Of a stretch of DNA of 64,000 nucleotides, positions 25,253-34,173 are shown one piece after another (the first letter of the stretch is position 1; each line of letters starts with the position of its first letter). A model generated the notes under the pieces. The model was not told the DNA's origin and ran no database searches. It saw nothing but the letters and a program-made list of their open reading frames with translations. The stretch comes from Nocardia nova (GTDB lineage: Bacteria > Actinomycetota > Actinomycetes > Mycobacteriales > Mycobacteriaceae). The stretch covers positions 1-64,000 of the forward strand of contig NZ_PSZE01000004.1 in NCBI RefSeq assembly GCF_002933465.1, written 5' to 3'. The position numbers and the translations under genes are program-made.

Positions 25253-26494
25253 TCAGTTCGCCGCAGCGGACGCGACGTCGAGCCCGGGCAGCTGGTGGCG
25301 CATCCGCTCCCGTTTGGTGCGCAGATAGCGGACATTGTGCTCGGTCGGGTCGGTCTGCAGCGGAATCCGGCGCGTGACCGCGATGCCGTGCGCCTGCAAG
25401 CCGGCCTGCTTATCCGGATTGTTGCTGAGCAACCGCACCGATTCGACACCCAGATCGCTCAGGATCTGCGCACCCGCGCCGTAGCGGCGGGCGTCGATCG
25501 GCAGGCCGAGGCGCAGGTTCGCGTCCACGGTGTCGGCGCCCGCGTCCTGTAGTTCGTAGGCGCGCAACTTGTTCAGCAGGCCGATGCCGCGGCCCTCCTG
25601 GCCCCGCAGATACACCACGACACCGCGTCCTTCGGCGGCCACCGCGCGCAGGGCGGCGTCGAGCTGTTCACCGCAATCGCAGCGCAGCGAGCCGAACGCG
25701 TCGCCGGTCAGGCATTCCGAATGCAGCCGGGCCAGGACGTCGGTTCCGGACGGATCGCCGAAGACCAGGGCGAGATGTTCGACCGGTTGCGCGCCGGAGT
25801 CGGAGTCGCGGTAGCCGAAGACCTGGAAATCGCCGTAGCGGGTGGGCAGCCGGGTCTGCGCGAGCCGGGTGACGGTGTGCTCGCGGTGCTTGCGGTACTC
25901 GATGAGATCGGCGATGGAGATGATCGGCAACTCGTGCTCGCGCGCGAAGGTCAGCAGCTGCGGCAACCGTGCCATCGATCCGTCCTCGTTGACGACCTCC
26001 GCGATCACGCCCGCGGGCCGCAACCCGGCCGCGCGCAACAGGTCGACGGTCGCCTCGGTGTGCCCGGCGCGGCCCAGCACGCCGCGCGGATGTGCCCGCA
26101 GCGGGAACACGTGCCCGGGGCGGGTCAGATCGGCCGGGGTGGTGCGCGGATCGGCCAGCAGCCGCATGGTGTGGGCGCGGTCGGCCGCCGAAATACCCGT
26201 GCTGACGCCCGTGGCCGCATCTACCGATACGGTGTAGGCGGTGCCCTTGGGATCCTCATTGACCGCCGTCATCGGGGGCAGCGAGAGCCGGTCGAGATCG
26301 GCGCCGGGCATCGGCACGCACAGCACGCCGCTGGTGTGGCGGATCAGGAATCCGATGGTCTGCGCGGTCGCGAACTCCGCGGCCAGGACGAGATCACCTT
26401 CGTTCTCCCGATCCTCGTCGTCGACCACCACGACCGGCCGGCCGGCGGCCAGAGCGTCGAGTGCGTTCTGAATGGAATCGAGTTCACCGGTCAT
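25253..26494 (-). CDS. ribBA: Bifunctional riboflavin protein RibBA
   Basis: A 413-residue fusion supplying both riboflavin precursors. Residues 1-205 are 3,4-dihydroxy-2-butanone-4-phosphate synthase ([10 protein letters not shown] metal site, [10 protein letters not shown]). Residues 206-413 are GTP cyclohydrolase II, with zinc ligands in [15 protein letters not shown] and the catalytic [12 protein letters not shown] region. It stands alone with no other rib gene nearby. GGAGG precedes the ATG. The 145-bp divergent promoter region shows no FMN-riboswitch-like pattern, so this copy may be a second, separately controlled one. Confidence 0.95.
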   Translation of the reverse strand: MTGELDSIQNALDALAAGRPVVVVDDEDRENEGDLVLAAEFATAQTIGFLIRHTSGVLCVPMPGADLDRLSLPPMTAVNEDPKGTAYTVSVDAATGVSTGISAADRAHTMRLLADPRTTPADLTRPGHVFPLRAHPRGVLGRAGHTEATVDLLRAAGLRPAGVIAEVVNEDGSMARLPQLLTFAREHELPIISIADLIEYRKHREHTVTRLAQTRLPTRYGDFQVFGYRDSDSGAQPVEHLALVFGDPSGTDVLARLHSECLTGDAFGSLRCDCGEQLDAALRAVAAEGRGVVVYLRGQEGRGIGLLNKLRAYELQDAGADTVDANLRLGLPIDARRYGAGAQILSDLGVESVRLLSNNPDKQAGLQAHGIAVTRRIPLQTDPTEHNVRYLRTKRERMRHQLPGLDVASAAAN

Positions 26495-26639
26495 CGTGCA
26501 CCTCCTATGCCTAATAGAAATATTCCGAAACGCTTCTCGCTAGGAAGGGTTCCGCTCAGTGAGATTCTGGGGACGGCGATTTTCCGGCACCCGGCGTCGG
26601 CGTTGACCTCGAGTGCGGTTGAGGGTGCACGCTGGAGTC

Positions 26640-27302
26640 ATGACACAGGCCGCAGAGTTCTGGAACATCGTCTACGACGACGACACCGCTCCCTGGGTGA
26701 TCGGTGAGCCGCAGCCGGCGATCGTGGAGGTGGAACGCGAGGGGTTGATCCGGGGGCGGGTGCTCGATGTCGGAACGGGTGCGGGGGAGCACACTATCGC
26801 TCTCTCCGCCCTGGGCTACGACGTGCTGGGTATCGACTTGTCGCCGAGCGCCGTCGAGTACGCGCGGCGCAACGCCGCCGCGAAGGGGGTGCCGGCGGCG
26901 CGCTTCCGGGTGGCCGATGCGGTCCGGCTCGGCGCCGATCCCGCAGCGGCCGCCGAACTCGGCGTCTTCGACACGATCGTCGACAGCGCCCTGTTCCACA
27001 TCTTCCGCGAGGACCCCGGCACTCGCGCCGCCTACGTCCGGTCGCTGCACACTCTGTGTGCACCGGGCGGTCTGGTGCATGTGCTGGCACTCTCCGACAC
27101 CGACCCGGGGTTCGGGCCGCGCATCAGCGATCGGATGCTGCGTGAATCATTCGGTGCGGGGTGGGAATTGGAGGATTTGCGGCCCGCGTCCTATCGCGGC
27201 CGGGTCACCCCGGTGGTCGCCGATCAGGTCGCCGGGCTGCACGTGGCCGAGGACGGAACCGTGGATACCGCCGCGTGGCTCGCCCGGTTCCGGCGAGTGT
27301 AG
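26640..27302 (+). CDS. Class I SAM-dependent methyltransferase
   Basis: A 220-residue protein with a clear SAM-binding core: VLDVGTGAGEHTIALSALGYDVLGID, then ARRNAAAKG, FRVADAVRL, and FDTIVDSALFHIF. It resembles small thiopurine/tellurite-type methyltransferases that begin FWNIVYDDD and contain PWVIGEPQP. The substrate is not known. ATG at 26640 is chosen over an upstream GTG because the family starts near FWN. Divergent from ribBA. Confidence 0.85.
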   Translation: MTQAAEFWNIVYDDDTAPWVIGEPQPAIVEVEREGLIRGRVLDVGTGAGEHTIALSALGYDVLGIDLSPSAVEYARRNAAAKGVPAARFRVADAVRLGADPAAAAELGVFDTIVDSALFHIFREDPGTRAAYVRSLHTLCAPGGLVHVLALSDTDPGFGPRISDRMLRESFGAGWELEDLRPASYRGRVTPVVADQVAGLHVAEDGTVDTAAWLARFRRV

Positions 27303-27351
27303 CGACGGATTCGGTGCCTACCGGCCGCGCCGTGTCGTTCGGCCGTGCCCG

Positions 27352-27978
27352 CTATCGACGACGAGCCTTCGACTTCGGCGGTGCGAGCGGTGCCTCGCGA
27401 TTGCGGGGCAACCGGCCGCGCTTGTTCAACGCCTCCAGGTCGTCGAGCAGATCTTCGGCCAGTTGGCGCTCCGCCTCGTAGTGGCGGATGCACCACCGCA
27501 ACACGGCGCTGGGAAAGGCCCAATCCGGGTTGGCGTCGGACCCCTCGGCGTCGGCGGCGGCGCGGCGGCGCGTCTTCTCCGCGTAATCGATATGCGCGGT
27601 GAGGATTTCGCGCAGCCGCTCCGGCTCGGCCAGATGACCGAGCCACGCCCGCAACAGCACACTGTGTTTCAGCACCGGCGCCTCCACCGGTGAATGATTG
27701 ACCCAGTGCGCCACGGCATCCCGGCCGCTCGTGGTGATCGCGTACATCCGCTTGCCCCGCACACCATCCTCGGAGGTCACGGTGCGCGAGGTGACGTACC
27801 CGTGCTTCTCGAGGCGTTTGAGTTCGGCGTAGATCTGGCTGAACGACGGGCTCCAGTAGAAGAACTGCAAACTCCAGTCCGCCCACTTCTTCAGGTCGTA
27901 GCCGGACAATTCGTCCGTGTGCGACAGCATCCCGAGTACGGCCCACGAAGTGGTCGGCAGATCGGTGCCAGATGTCAT
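27352..27978 (-). CDS. PadR-family transcriptional regulator
   Basis: A 208-residue regulator. Residues 8-90 are the PadR winged helix: SWAVLGML, LSGYDLKKWAD, YAELKRLEKHGYVT and GKRMYAITTSGRDAV. A C-terminal helical dimerisation domain follows (Vir_act_alpha_C-like), with a basic tail (KSKARRR). PadR proteins usually repress a neighbouring exporter or detoxification gene in response to small molecules. No clear target is adjacent: upstream are an IclR remnant and a KshA-like remnant. Confidence 0.9.
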   Translation of the reverse strand: MTSGTDLPTTSWAVLGMLSHTDELSGYDLKKWADWSLQFFYWSPSFSQIYAELKRLEKHGYVTSRTVTSEDGVRGKRMYAITTSGRDAVAHWVNHSPVEAPVLKHSVLLRAWLGHLAEPERLREILTAHIDYAEKTRRRAAADAEGSDANPDWAFPSAVLRWCIRHYEAERQLAEDLLDDLEALNKRGRLPRNREAPLAPPKSKARRR

Positions 27979-28016
27979 CGCCGAACTATACCGCCCAGTC
28001 ATATGCGGATCCGAAA

Positions 28017-28256
28017 TCAGCGCCAGCGGGTGCGGTGCGGGAACAGCGCCCGCCCGGCCTCGTGCACGACCTCGAGGACGACCCGGGTCAGCCGGTCGTA
28101 ACTCATCGCCTCGGCCCGTCCCGACAGCGAGAGCGCGGCCGGTGGGGCGCCGCGTCCGCGCAGCGGCGCGGCCACACACGCGATGCCGGCCATCGCCTTG
28201 TCCAGGTAGACGACTTCGCGGCCGTCGAGCACCGCCAGATTGCCCCTTATGCCCGT
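28017..28256 (-). pseudogene. IclR-family regulator remnant with internal deletion
   Basis: The frame reads NLAVLDGREVVYLDK and continues directly into AGIACVAAPLRGRG and APPAALSLSG. In intact IclR proteins the YLDK segment and the GIACVAAP segment are separated by roughly 80-90 residues of effector domain. Here they are joined, and the DNA-binding part is missing. Both ends fit the same family in the same frame, so this is a clean internal deletion in an already truncated gene. Confidence 0.72.
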
Positions 28257-28394
28257 CCGCTGCGCTCATATGCAGTCTAGAAATATTTCGACTAGGCATG
28301 TTCGGTTTCGGCATTTGTGCCACCTATCACAGTGGCTGCCACCACACCGCTCGCGAATCGGTGGAACTACGTAAGCGCTACCGAACTCTCTCCC

Positions 28395-28556
28395 GTTCAT
28401 CAGCTGCGCCGCTGGTACGAGCAGTTCCACACCGACGTCGCCGACATCTCGGAGGAGATGACCGCGCGCTTCGAATTCGAGGTCGACACCACCCGCGCGG
28501 TCACCGCCTGGGAGGCCGAGGTCGCCGAGAACCTCGCCAAGCGGGCGCGCGGCTGA
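28395..28556 (+). pseudogene. C-terminal remnant of a KshA-like Rieske oxygenase
   Basis: From LRRWYEQFHTDVADISEEMT to WEAEVAENLAKRARG the text resembles, from memory, the last 50 or so residues of 3-ketosteroid-9-alpha-hydroxylase oxygenase (KshA). The frame can be opened at a GTG at 28317, but the 26 residues before the match look unrelated and no Rieske centre or iron site is present. A short AT-rich element lies at 28278-28291. I read it as a decayed gene end; a real 79-residue protein is the alternative. Confidence 0.5.
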
Positions 28557-28617
28557 GCGGTCGTCACCACCGTGCGGCGGCCGGCACGCGGTGACGCGAC
28601 GCGGCGGCCACAGGGTT

Positions 28618-30324
28618 TCAGAGGTCGGGTTCCGCCAGGTCGGTGAACGTGACCCGCACCGAGATCGGATCGGTCTGCAATGCGGCGAATCCGGCGGCGG
28701 TCAGCGGTGCGAGCGCCGGGTGCGGGGCGAAGGCGCGGGCCCGGGCGACCACATCGTCGTCCGGGCGCAACTCCGCCGTGGCCGCGCGCCAGGTTCCGTT
28801 GTGCCGCAGGCGCACCGAGGGATTGGCTCGCACATTGTTACCCCAGCCCGACCGCATGCCATGCTGGCAGATGATCCACGCCCCGTCGTGGTCGAACAGC
28901 ACCGATACCGGAACCCGGCGCGGCTGACCGGATTTGCGGCCGATGGTCTCCAGTTCGGTCGCGAAGGTGGACCGCACACCCAGCCGGTCCAGTGCGGCGA
29001 ATCCGGGATTGACCAGATAACGGCCAATGGCCCGTTCGATCCGGAACTTCGTCGACTTCCGGTCGGTACCGGCGGTTGCGCGCTTGGATCGGAAAGCATC
29101 GAGTCCGTTGCGGCGCAGCATGGTTATCGCGGTCGACCACGGTGACCTGGCCGGATCCGGATCCAGCCCGGTGCCGAGGCGATGCAGCTGATCGGTATGC
29201 CATTGCAGATCCAGGGCGCCGTCGACCGCGCGCAGGGTGCCGCTGCGAGCGATGCGGCCGCGCAGACCGAGCGAAATCGACGGCGGCCGGAGGACTTCCG
29301 TCCCGCCGGTGAGCAGGTCGGCGGCAGCGGCCGGGTACACCGTGGTGGGGCGGCCGAGCCCCACCGCATCGCAGGCGCCGGAGTCGACCGCACCGGCCAT
29401 CGCCGTCCGGCTGCGGAAGCCTCCGGTGACCGCCAGCGGCACCGCGGCCCCGACCTGCCGCACGGTCTCCGCGTACTCCAGGAAGTAGGCCTCCCGCGCT
29501 CGCGTACTCGCCGCCGCGCTGCGAGACCGGCCCATCATCGCCGGGGATTCGTAACTGCCGCCACTGATCTCGATCAGATCCAGCGGCTGCCGGGTCAACT
29601 GCCGAACCACCTCCCGCGATTCCTCCTCGGTGAAACCGCCGCGCTGGAAATCCGCCGAATTCAGTTTGACGGCCACCGCGAAGCCCGGCTGGACCGCCGC
29701 GCGAATCGCGCCGACCACCTCGAACAGAAAGCGCGCCCGGCGTTGCGCGTCACCGCCCCAGTCGTCGGTGCGTTGATTGGCCAGCGGCGACAGGAACTGC
29801 GACACCAGGTAGCCGTGGGCGCCGTGTATCTGTACCCCGTCGAAGCCGGTCGATTCCGCGATCCGCGCCGCGTCGGCGAAGCGCCGGATCAGGTCGTGAA
29901 TGTCGGCCTCGGTGAGCGCCCGCGGCGTGGGCAGACCCGGCACTCCCGAGGCGATCGCCGAGGGCGCCACCGGCCGCTGCCGGGTAGCCAGCGGATTGGC
30001 CTGGCGGCCGGGATGATTCAGCTGCATCCAGATCGGGGTGCCGCCGTCCTTGGCAGCCTTGGCCCAGCGCGTCAGCGCGGCGAGATCGCGATCGTCGTCG
30101 ACGACCACATTGCCCGGCTCGCCGAGCTGGGTGCGATCGATCATCACATTGCCGGTGACGATCAGGCCGTAGCCGCCCGCTCCCCAGCGGCGATACAGCT
30201 GGACCAGCCGGTCGTCGGGAGCATGGGCCGCGGTGCCGAGTCCCTCGCTGAGCGCCGATTTCATGATCCGGTTGGGCAGAACCTGGCCACAGGGCAGGGG
30301 GAGCGGGTCGTGTAGTCCGGTCAT
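28618..30324 (-). CDS. OYE-type reductase fused to deazaflavin-dependent domain
   Basis: A 568-residue fusion. Residues 1-385 form an old-yellow-enzyme/NADH:flavin oxidoreductase barrel that should bind FMN: LPNRIMKSAL, WMQLNHPGRQ, GVQIHGAHGYLVSQFLSP, and a late LAVTGGFRS phosphate site. Residues about 430-568 match the F420 deazaflavin-dependent nitroreductase (Ddn-like) family, with ELETIGRKSGQPRRVPV and a SGWGNNVRANPSV segment. One chain would thus join an FMN site and an F420-type site. GGAGG sits 7 bases before the ATG. It is divergent from a TetR gene with paired operators between, so it is probably induced by a TetR ligand. Confidence 0.85.
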   Translation of the reverse strand: MTGLHDPLPLPCGQVLPNRIMKSALSEGLGTAAHAPDDRLVQLYRRWGAGGYGLIVTGNVMIDRTQLGEPGNVVVDDDRDLAALTRWAKAAKDGGTPIWMQLNHPGRQANPLATRQRPVAPSAIASGVPGLPTPRALTEADIHDLIRRFADAARIAESTGFDGVQIHGAHGYLVSQFLSPLANQRTDDWGGDAQRRARFLFEVVGAIRAAVQPGFAVAVKLNSADFQRGGFTEEESREVVRQLTRQPLDLIEISGGSYESPAMMGRSRSAAASTRAREAYFLEYAETVRQVGAAVPLAVTGGFRSRTAMAGAVDSGACDAVGLGRPTTVYPAAAADLLTGGTEVLRPPSISLGLRGRIARSGTLRAVDGALDLQWHTDQLHRLGTGLDPDPARSPWSTAITMLRRNGLDAFRSKRATAGTDRKSTKFRIERAIGRYLVNPGFAALDRLGVRSTFATELETIGRKSGQPRRVPVSVLFDHDGAWIICQHGMRSGWGNNVRANPSVRLRHNGTWRAATAELRPDDDVVARARAFAPHPALAPLTAAGFAALQTDPISVRVTFTDLAEPDL

Positions 30325-30356
30325 GCCTATCCTCCAGGGCGCGGATCGGAAATGGG

Positions 30357-30401
30357 TATACCAATCGGTATAGTCGGCACGGTAGTACACCGATCGGTCT
30401 A
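30357..30401. promoter_or_regulatory. Two copies of a 16-bp palindromic operator
   Basis: TATACCAATCGGTATA (30357-30372) and TACACCGATCGGTCTA (30386-30401) share the pattern TAYACCRATCGGTMTA. Each is palindromic and the centres are 29 bp apart. They lie between the divergent OYE-fusion and TetR genes, 33 bp or more from either start, so the TetR protein probably binds both to repress its own gene and the reductase. Confidence 0.75.
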
Positions 30402-30452
30402 GGGCAACGGTAGGCTGGATCGTGCAGCGTGCACGAGGAAAGGGGTCACATC

Positions 30453-31016
30453 ATGGGAGCCCGCGACCGGCTCATCGACAGCGCCGTCGATCTGATGCGC
30501 AGCAACGGTGTGGCCGGCACCGGCATCGCGCAGCTGCTCGACCACAGCGGCATCTCGCGCCGCTCGGTGTACCTCAACTTTCCCGGCGGTAAATCGGAAC
30601 TGATCGCGGAGGCGACCCGCGCGGCCGGCGCCGCCTACAGTGCGCTGCTGCGCACGATCACCGCGGGGGCCGATGTGGCATCGTGTGTCGGCGCTTTCCC
30701 CGCCTTGTGGCGCGAGAAGCTCGCGGCGAGCGACTTCACCGCTGGCTGCCCGATCGTCGCGGCCGCGCTGGGCCGGTCGGAAGCGCCCGAAGCGGCCGAC
30801 GCCGCCGGTGCGACCTTCACCGAATGGGAAACCATTCTCGCCGAGCGCCTCGAAACCGAGGACGTCGAGCCCGATCTGGCGATATCGCTGGCCACCACGG
30901 TCGTCGCGGCGCTGGAGGGGGCGGTGATCCTCTCGCTGGCGACCCGCTCGATGGCGCCGCTGGAACGGGTGGGCGCCCAGATGTCCGAACTCGTCGCTCG
31001 CCACACCGCGAAGTAG
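30453..31016 (+). CDS. TetR-family regulator
   Basis: A 187-residue regulator. The N-terminal helix-turn-helix is typical (RDRLIDSAVDLMRSNGVAGTGIAQ, split here as ARDRLIDSAVDL and GIAQLLDHSGISRRSVYLNF). A ligand domain follows, with an FTAGCPI segment seen in YxaF/LmrA-type regulators. Start ATG 30453 has GAGGAAAGG upstream; a GTG eight codons earlier is less likely. It is divergent from the OYE-deazaflavin fusion and flanks two palindromic sites, so it likely controls both. Confidence 0.92.
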   Translation: MGARDRLIDSAVDLMRSNGVAGTGIAQLLDHSGISRRSVYLNFPGGKSELIAEATRAAGAAYSALLRTITAGADVASCVGAFPALWREKLAASDFTAGCPIVAAALGRSEAPEAADAAGATFTEWETILAERLETEDVEPDLAISLATTVVAALEGAVILSLATRSMAPLERVGAQMSELVARHTAK

Positions 31017-31043
31017 TCCGGACAGTCCGTCACCACGGGCGCG

Positions 31044-31898
31044 TTATTCGGTGAGTGCCCGCGCTATCGCCGCGGCGGTGGGAATGGACGCGGTGGCACC
31101 GACGACGGTGGTGGCCAAGGCGCCGGCGGTGCAGGCCCAGGCCAGAGCGGCGGCAGGCCCCTCGTGCCAGTGCGCGGCCAGTGCGCCGGTGAACGTGTCC
31201 CCGGCGCCGGTCGTGTCGACGACCTCGACACGCATGCCCGGATGAGCGAGCTCGCCCTCGGGGCCGCGATAACGCGCGCCTTCGCCACCGCGGGTGGTCA
31301 GCACATGCGGGACCGCCCGGAGTTCCGAATTCACTTGCGCCGCTTCGCCCTCGTTGACCACCGCGATGTCGACCGCCGCCCACAGCCGCGGCGGCAGTGA
31401 CCGTGCGGGGGACGGATTGAGCAGAACGAGAGTGCCGTGATCACGGGCGCAGCGGGCGGCCTCGAGCACGGTCTCCACCGGAATCTCGAGCTGGCACAGC
31501 AGGATATCCGCATCGGCGACGAGGGCGCGATCGCCCGCGGTGAGCCCGGACAACTCGGCATTGGCTCCGCCGACCACGATGATCGTATTCTCGCCGGCTT
31601 CGTCGACCACGATGGTGGCGGTCCCGCTCGACCCCTCGACGGTGCGCAGCCCGGTGGTCCCGACCTCGTTGTCCTCGAGCACTTTTCGCAACTCGGCGCC
31701 GAAGACGTCGGTTCCGATCGCGCCGACGAAATCGACCGCCGCGCCCGCACGCCGGGCGGCGATCGCCTGGTTCGCACCCTTTCCGCCGGGCACCGTATCG
31801 AAGGCGGTGCCGAGGACGGTCTCACCGGGCCGCGGCCGCCGCGGCGTGCGGGTCACCAGATCCATATTGATACTGCCGACCACTGCGATCCGTGCCAT
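31044..31898 (-). CDS. rbsK: Ribokinase (PfkB family)
   Basis: A 284-residue PfkB-family sugar kinase with the ribokinase motifs: VGSINMDLV, PGGKGANQAIAARRAGA, and the catalytic anion hole DTTGAGDTFTGAL. It phosphorylates ribose at O5 using ATP. No ribose transporter or rbs regulator is adjacent, so it may salvage ribose from nucleosides. It is slightly short for the family (usually about 300) but has all motifs. Confidence 0.88.
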   Translation of the reverse strand: MARIAVVGSINMDLVTRTPRRPRPGETVLGTAFDTVPGGKGANQAIAARRAGAAVDFVGAIGTDVFGAELRKVLEDNEVGTTGLRTVEGSSGTATIVVDEAGENTIIVVGGANAELSGLTAGDRALVADADILLCQLEIPVETVLEAARCARDHGTLVLLNPSPARSLPPRLWAAVDIAVVNEGEAAQVNSELRAVPHVLTTRGGEGARYRGPEGELAHPGMRVEVVDTTGAGDTFTGALAAHWHEGPAAALAWACTAGALATTVVGATASIPTAAAIARALTE

Positions 31899-31948
31899 GC
31901 ACGCACCGTAGCCCGCCGCGGCGCGTGTGGACTCGAACGTCGCCGCGG

Positions 31949-32407
31949 TCAGGCGCGGTCGGCCGCCGTCGCCACCGCGGCCAGCCGGTCGAGGGATCCG
32001 AGAAGTTTGTCCGAGGTCGTCGCCCGGGCCCGGGGCAGCCGGACCTCGTCGGTCAGCCGGGTCCAGTCGTAGGTGTGCCGCACCAGCGTCCGGCTCTCGT
32101 CGACGGGTTCGAGCTCCCACCGCCACAGATGCCCCGGCGGCCGCTGCCCGGATTCCGCGGGCAGCCAGGCGATCCGGCGTCCCTCCTCGAACTCCACCAC
32201 GTGGTTCTCCCGCACACTCCCGTTGGTGAGTGTCATCGCGAAGACATCACCCACACTCCGCACGCGCTGTCCGATCTCCGCCCGGTCGAGATTGTCGTTC
32301 CCGTCCCATCGCGGCTGCTGCGCCGGATCGGCGATCAATTCGAAGATGTGCCCGGCCGGCGCGGCGACTTCACGCTCCGCCGACACCACCCTGTCGATAT
32401 CTGCCAT
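31949..32407 (-). CDS. SRPBCC/polyketide-cyclase-like protein
   Basis: A 152-residue START-like fold protein: SAEREVAAPAGHIFELIADPAQQPRWDGN at the N-terminus is the classic SRPBCC opening, followed by LWRWELEPVDESRTLVRHTYDW and a long C-terminal helix. These proteins bind hydrophobic ligands. Related actinobacterial proteins are often annotated as polyketide cyclase/dehydrase without proof. No polyketide genes are nearby. Confidence 0.85.
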   Translation of the reverse strand: MADIDRVVSAEREVAAPAGHIFELIADPAQQPRWDGNDNLDRAEIGQRVRSVGDVFAMTLTNGSVRENHVVEFEEGRRIAWLPAESGQRPPGHLWRWELEPVDESRTLVRHTYDWTRLTDEVRLPRARATTSDKLLGSLDRLAAVATAADRA

Positions 32408-32489
32408 GACACCATCGAATCATCCGCGGGAATCGTCGACAACGCGGCCGCGAACGGCATTCGGAGACAGGCTGTTCCGTGCGTGCGTC

Positions 32490-34082
32490 TCACTCCTGGT
32501 TCTCGACCGGGCCGGACGTCGATTCGGCGTGCCGGGGCTCCAAGGGCGGCCCCGCGACCGGGCAGTTGACCTTGCATTGCGGCGTGGCCTCTGGGCTCGC
32601 GCTGTCGAGCGCGTCGTCGCGGACGGTGACCACGGTCAGTGCCGCGGCCGCGGACATGACGATCGCGCAGATGAGCATGGCCTCGTGGAACCCGCGCTCG
32701 AAGGCGGCGGGGTCGGTGTAGGCGGCCCCGGTGAGTCCGGTGAGCGGCGGGACAGCCGCTACCGCAAGCAATCCGGCCGCTCGGGCGACGGCATTGTTGA
32801 CGCCGCTGGCCACCCCCGCGTGCCGTTCGTCGGCCGTGGCCAGCACGGTCGCGGTCAGCGGGGCGACGGCCAGGGTGAGCCCGAGGCCGAACACGAGGGC
32901 GGCGGGCAGCACATCGGTGGCATAGGAGGCGTCGGTGCCGATCCGCATCATCAGCAGCATTCCGGCGGCGGCCAGCAGCACACCCGCGGTGATCGGGATG
33001 CGCGGTCCGATGCGCTGAGCCAGATCGCCCGAGCGGGCGGAGAACAACAGCATCAGCACGGTGGCCGGCAGCATCGCGGTCCCGGCCGCCATCGGACTGA
33101 AACCGGCCACCACCTGCAGCGTGAGCACCAGCAGGAAGAACACCACGCCCATCGCGCCGTACATCACGAAGGTGACCGCGTTGATCGCGCTGAACTGCCG
33201 CGAGGCGAAAATCTCGACCGGCAGCATCGGCGGCGGCCCGTGGTGTCCGGGTGCGTCGTAACGCGCCGACCGCCGCCGCTCGACGACGACGAAGGCCACC
33301 CCGGCGAGCACACCGATCACCGCCGTCGCCACCACGGCCGCCCGGCTGCTCCCGTGTTCGGGCGCCATGGTCAGTGCGTAGGTGATGCCTGCCAGGCACA
33401 GTGCCGCGAGGAACGCCCCCAGCACATCGAAGCCCTCATGTGCCGGGCCGCCGGATGCGGGAGCCGGGCGGGTGGTCGCCGAGCCGTCGGACGCGCCGGA
33501 ACCGTAGGTCTCCGGCACATGCCGCACCGCGACCAGCACCACCACCGCGGCCAGCGGAATGTTCAGCAGGAACACCCAGCGCCACCCGGCCGCACCGACC
33601 AGCCATCCGCCGAGGAAGGGGCCGATCGCACCGGCGACCCCGCCGAGCCCGGACCACGCGCCCACCGCGCGGGCGCGATCCGATTTCGCGAAAGAGGCCT
33701 GGATGATCGCCAGCGAGCCGGGCGTGAGCAGCGCACCGCCCACGCCCTGCAGTGCGCGGGCGGCGATGAGCATCGGAATGCCCTGTGCCGCACCGCAGAT
33801 CGCCGAGGCCAGTGCGAACCAGACCACGCCGACGACGAAGATCCGCCGCCGTCCGAATCGGTCACCCAGTGAGCCGCCGAGCAGAATCAGTCCGGCCAGC
33901 GTGAGCGTGTACGCGTTGACTGTCCACTGCAGACCCGCCATGGAGGCGCCGAATTCGTTACCGATGCGGGGCAGTGCGACATTGACCACGGTCGCGTCCA
34001 GCATCGCCATCCCAGAGCCCAGCACCGTGGCCAGCAGCACCCAGCGACCTGAACCCGACGACAACCGGATGGTGGCGACCAT
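32490..34082 (-). CDS. DHA2-type MFS multidrug transporter
   Basis: A 530-residue transporter of the 14-helix drug:H+ antiporter-2 family. It has LDATVVNVALPRIG in helix 1 (the DHA2 motif D1), GDRFGRRRIFVVG (motif A), and ALQGVGGALLTPGSLAIIQASF with GAIGPFLGGWLV (motif C). A cytosolic Pro/Ala/Ser-rich loop of about 40 residues sits mid-chain, and a 35-residue Pro/Glu-rich tail follows the last helix. Likely proton-driven drug export. Divergent from proA with 91 bp between; no regulator is beside it. Confidence 0.92.
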   Translation of the reverse strand: MVATIRLSSGSGRWVLLATVLGSGMAMLDATVVNVALPRIGNEFGASMAGLQWTVNAYTLTLAGLILLGGSLGDRFGRRRIFVVGVVWFALASAICGAAQGIPMLIAARALQGVGGALLTPGSLAIIQASFAKSDRARAVGAWSGLGGVAGAIGPFLGGWLVGAAGWRWVFLLNIPLAAVVVLVAVRHVPETYGSGASDGSATTRPAPASGGPAHEGFDVLGAFLAALCLAGITYALTMAPEHGSSRAAVVATAVIGVLAGVAFVVVERRRSARYDAPGHHGPPPMLPVEIFASRQFSAINAVTFVMYGAMGVVFFLLVLTLQVVAGFSPMAAGTAMLPATVLMLLFSARSGDLAQRIGPRIPITAGVLLAAAGMLLMMRIGTDASYATDVLPAALVFGLGLTLAVAPLTATVLATADERHAGVASGVNNAVARAAGLLAVAAVPPLTGLTGAAYTDPAAFERGFHEAMLICAIVMSAAAALTVVTVRDDALDSASPEATPQCKVNCPVAGPPLEPRHAESTSGPVENQE

Positions 34083-34173
34083 GAGGACACGGTAGCGGCG
34101 GGCACCGGCGGAAGCGGGCGTTCGGCGGTTATCCGGCGGCGGCGTCCGCGGCCCGGTCAGTAGGCTGTTCACC

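Noticed and set aside
26495..26639. Possible FMN riboswitch upstream of ribBA
   Set aside because: No conserved FMN-aptamer segments are visible in the 145-bp divergent region.
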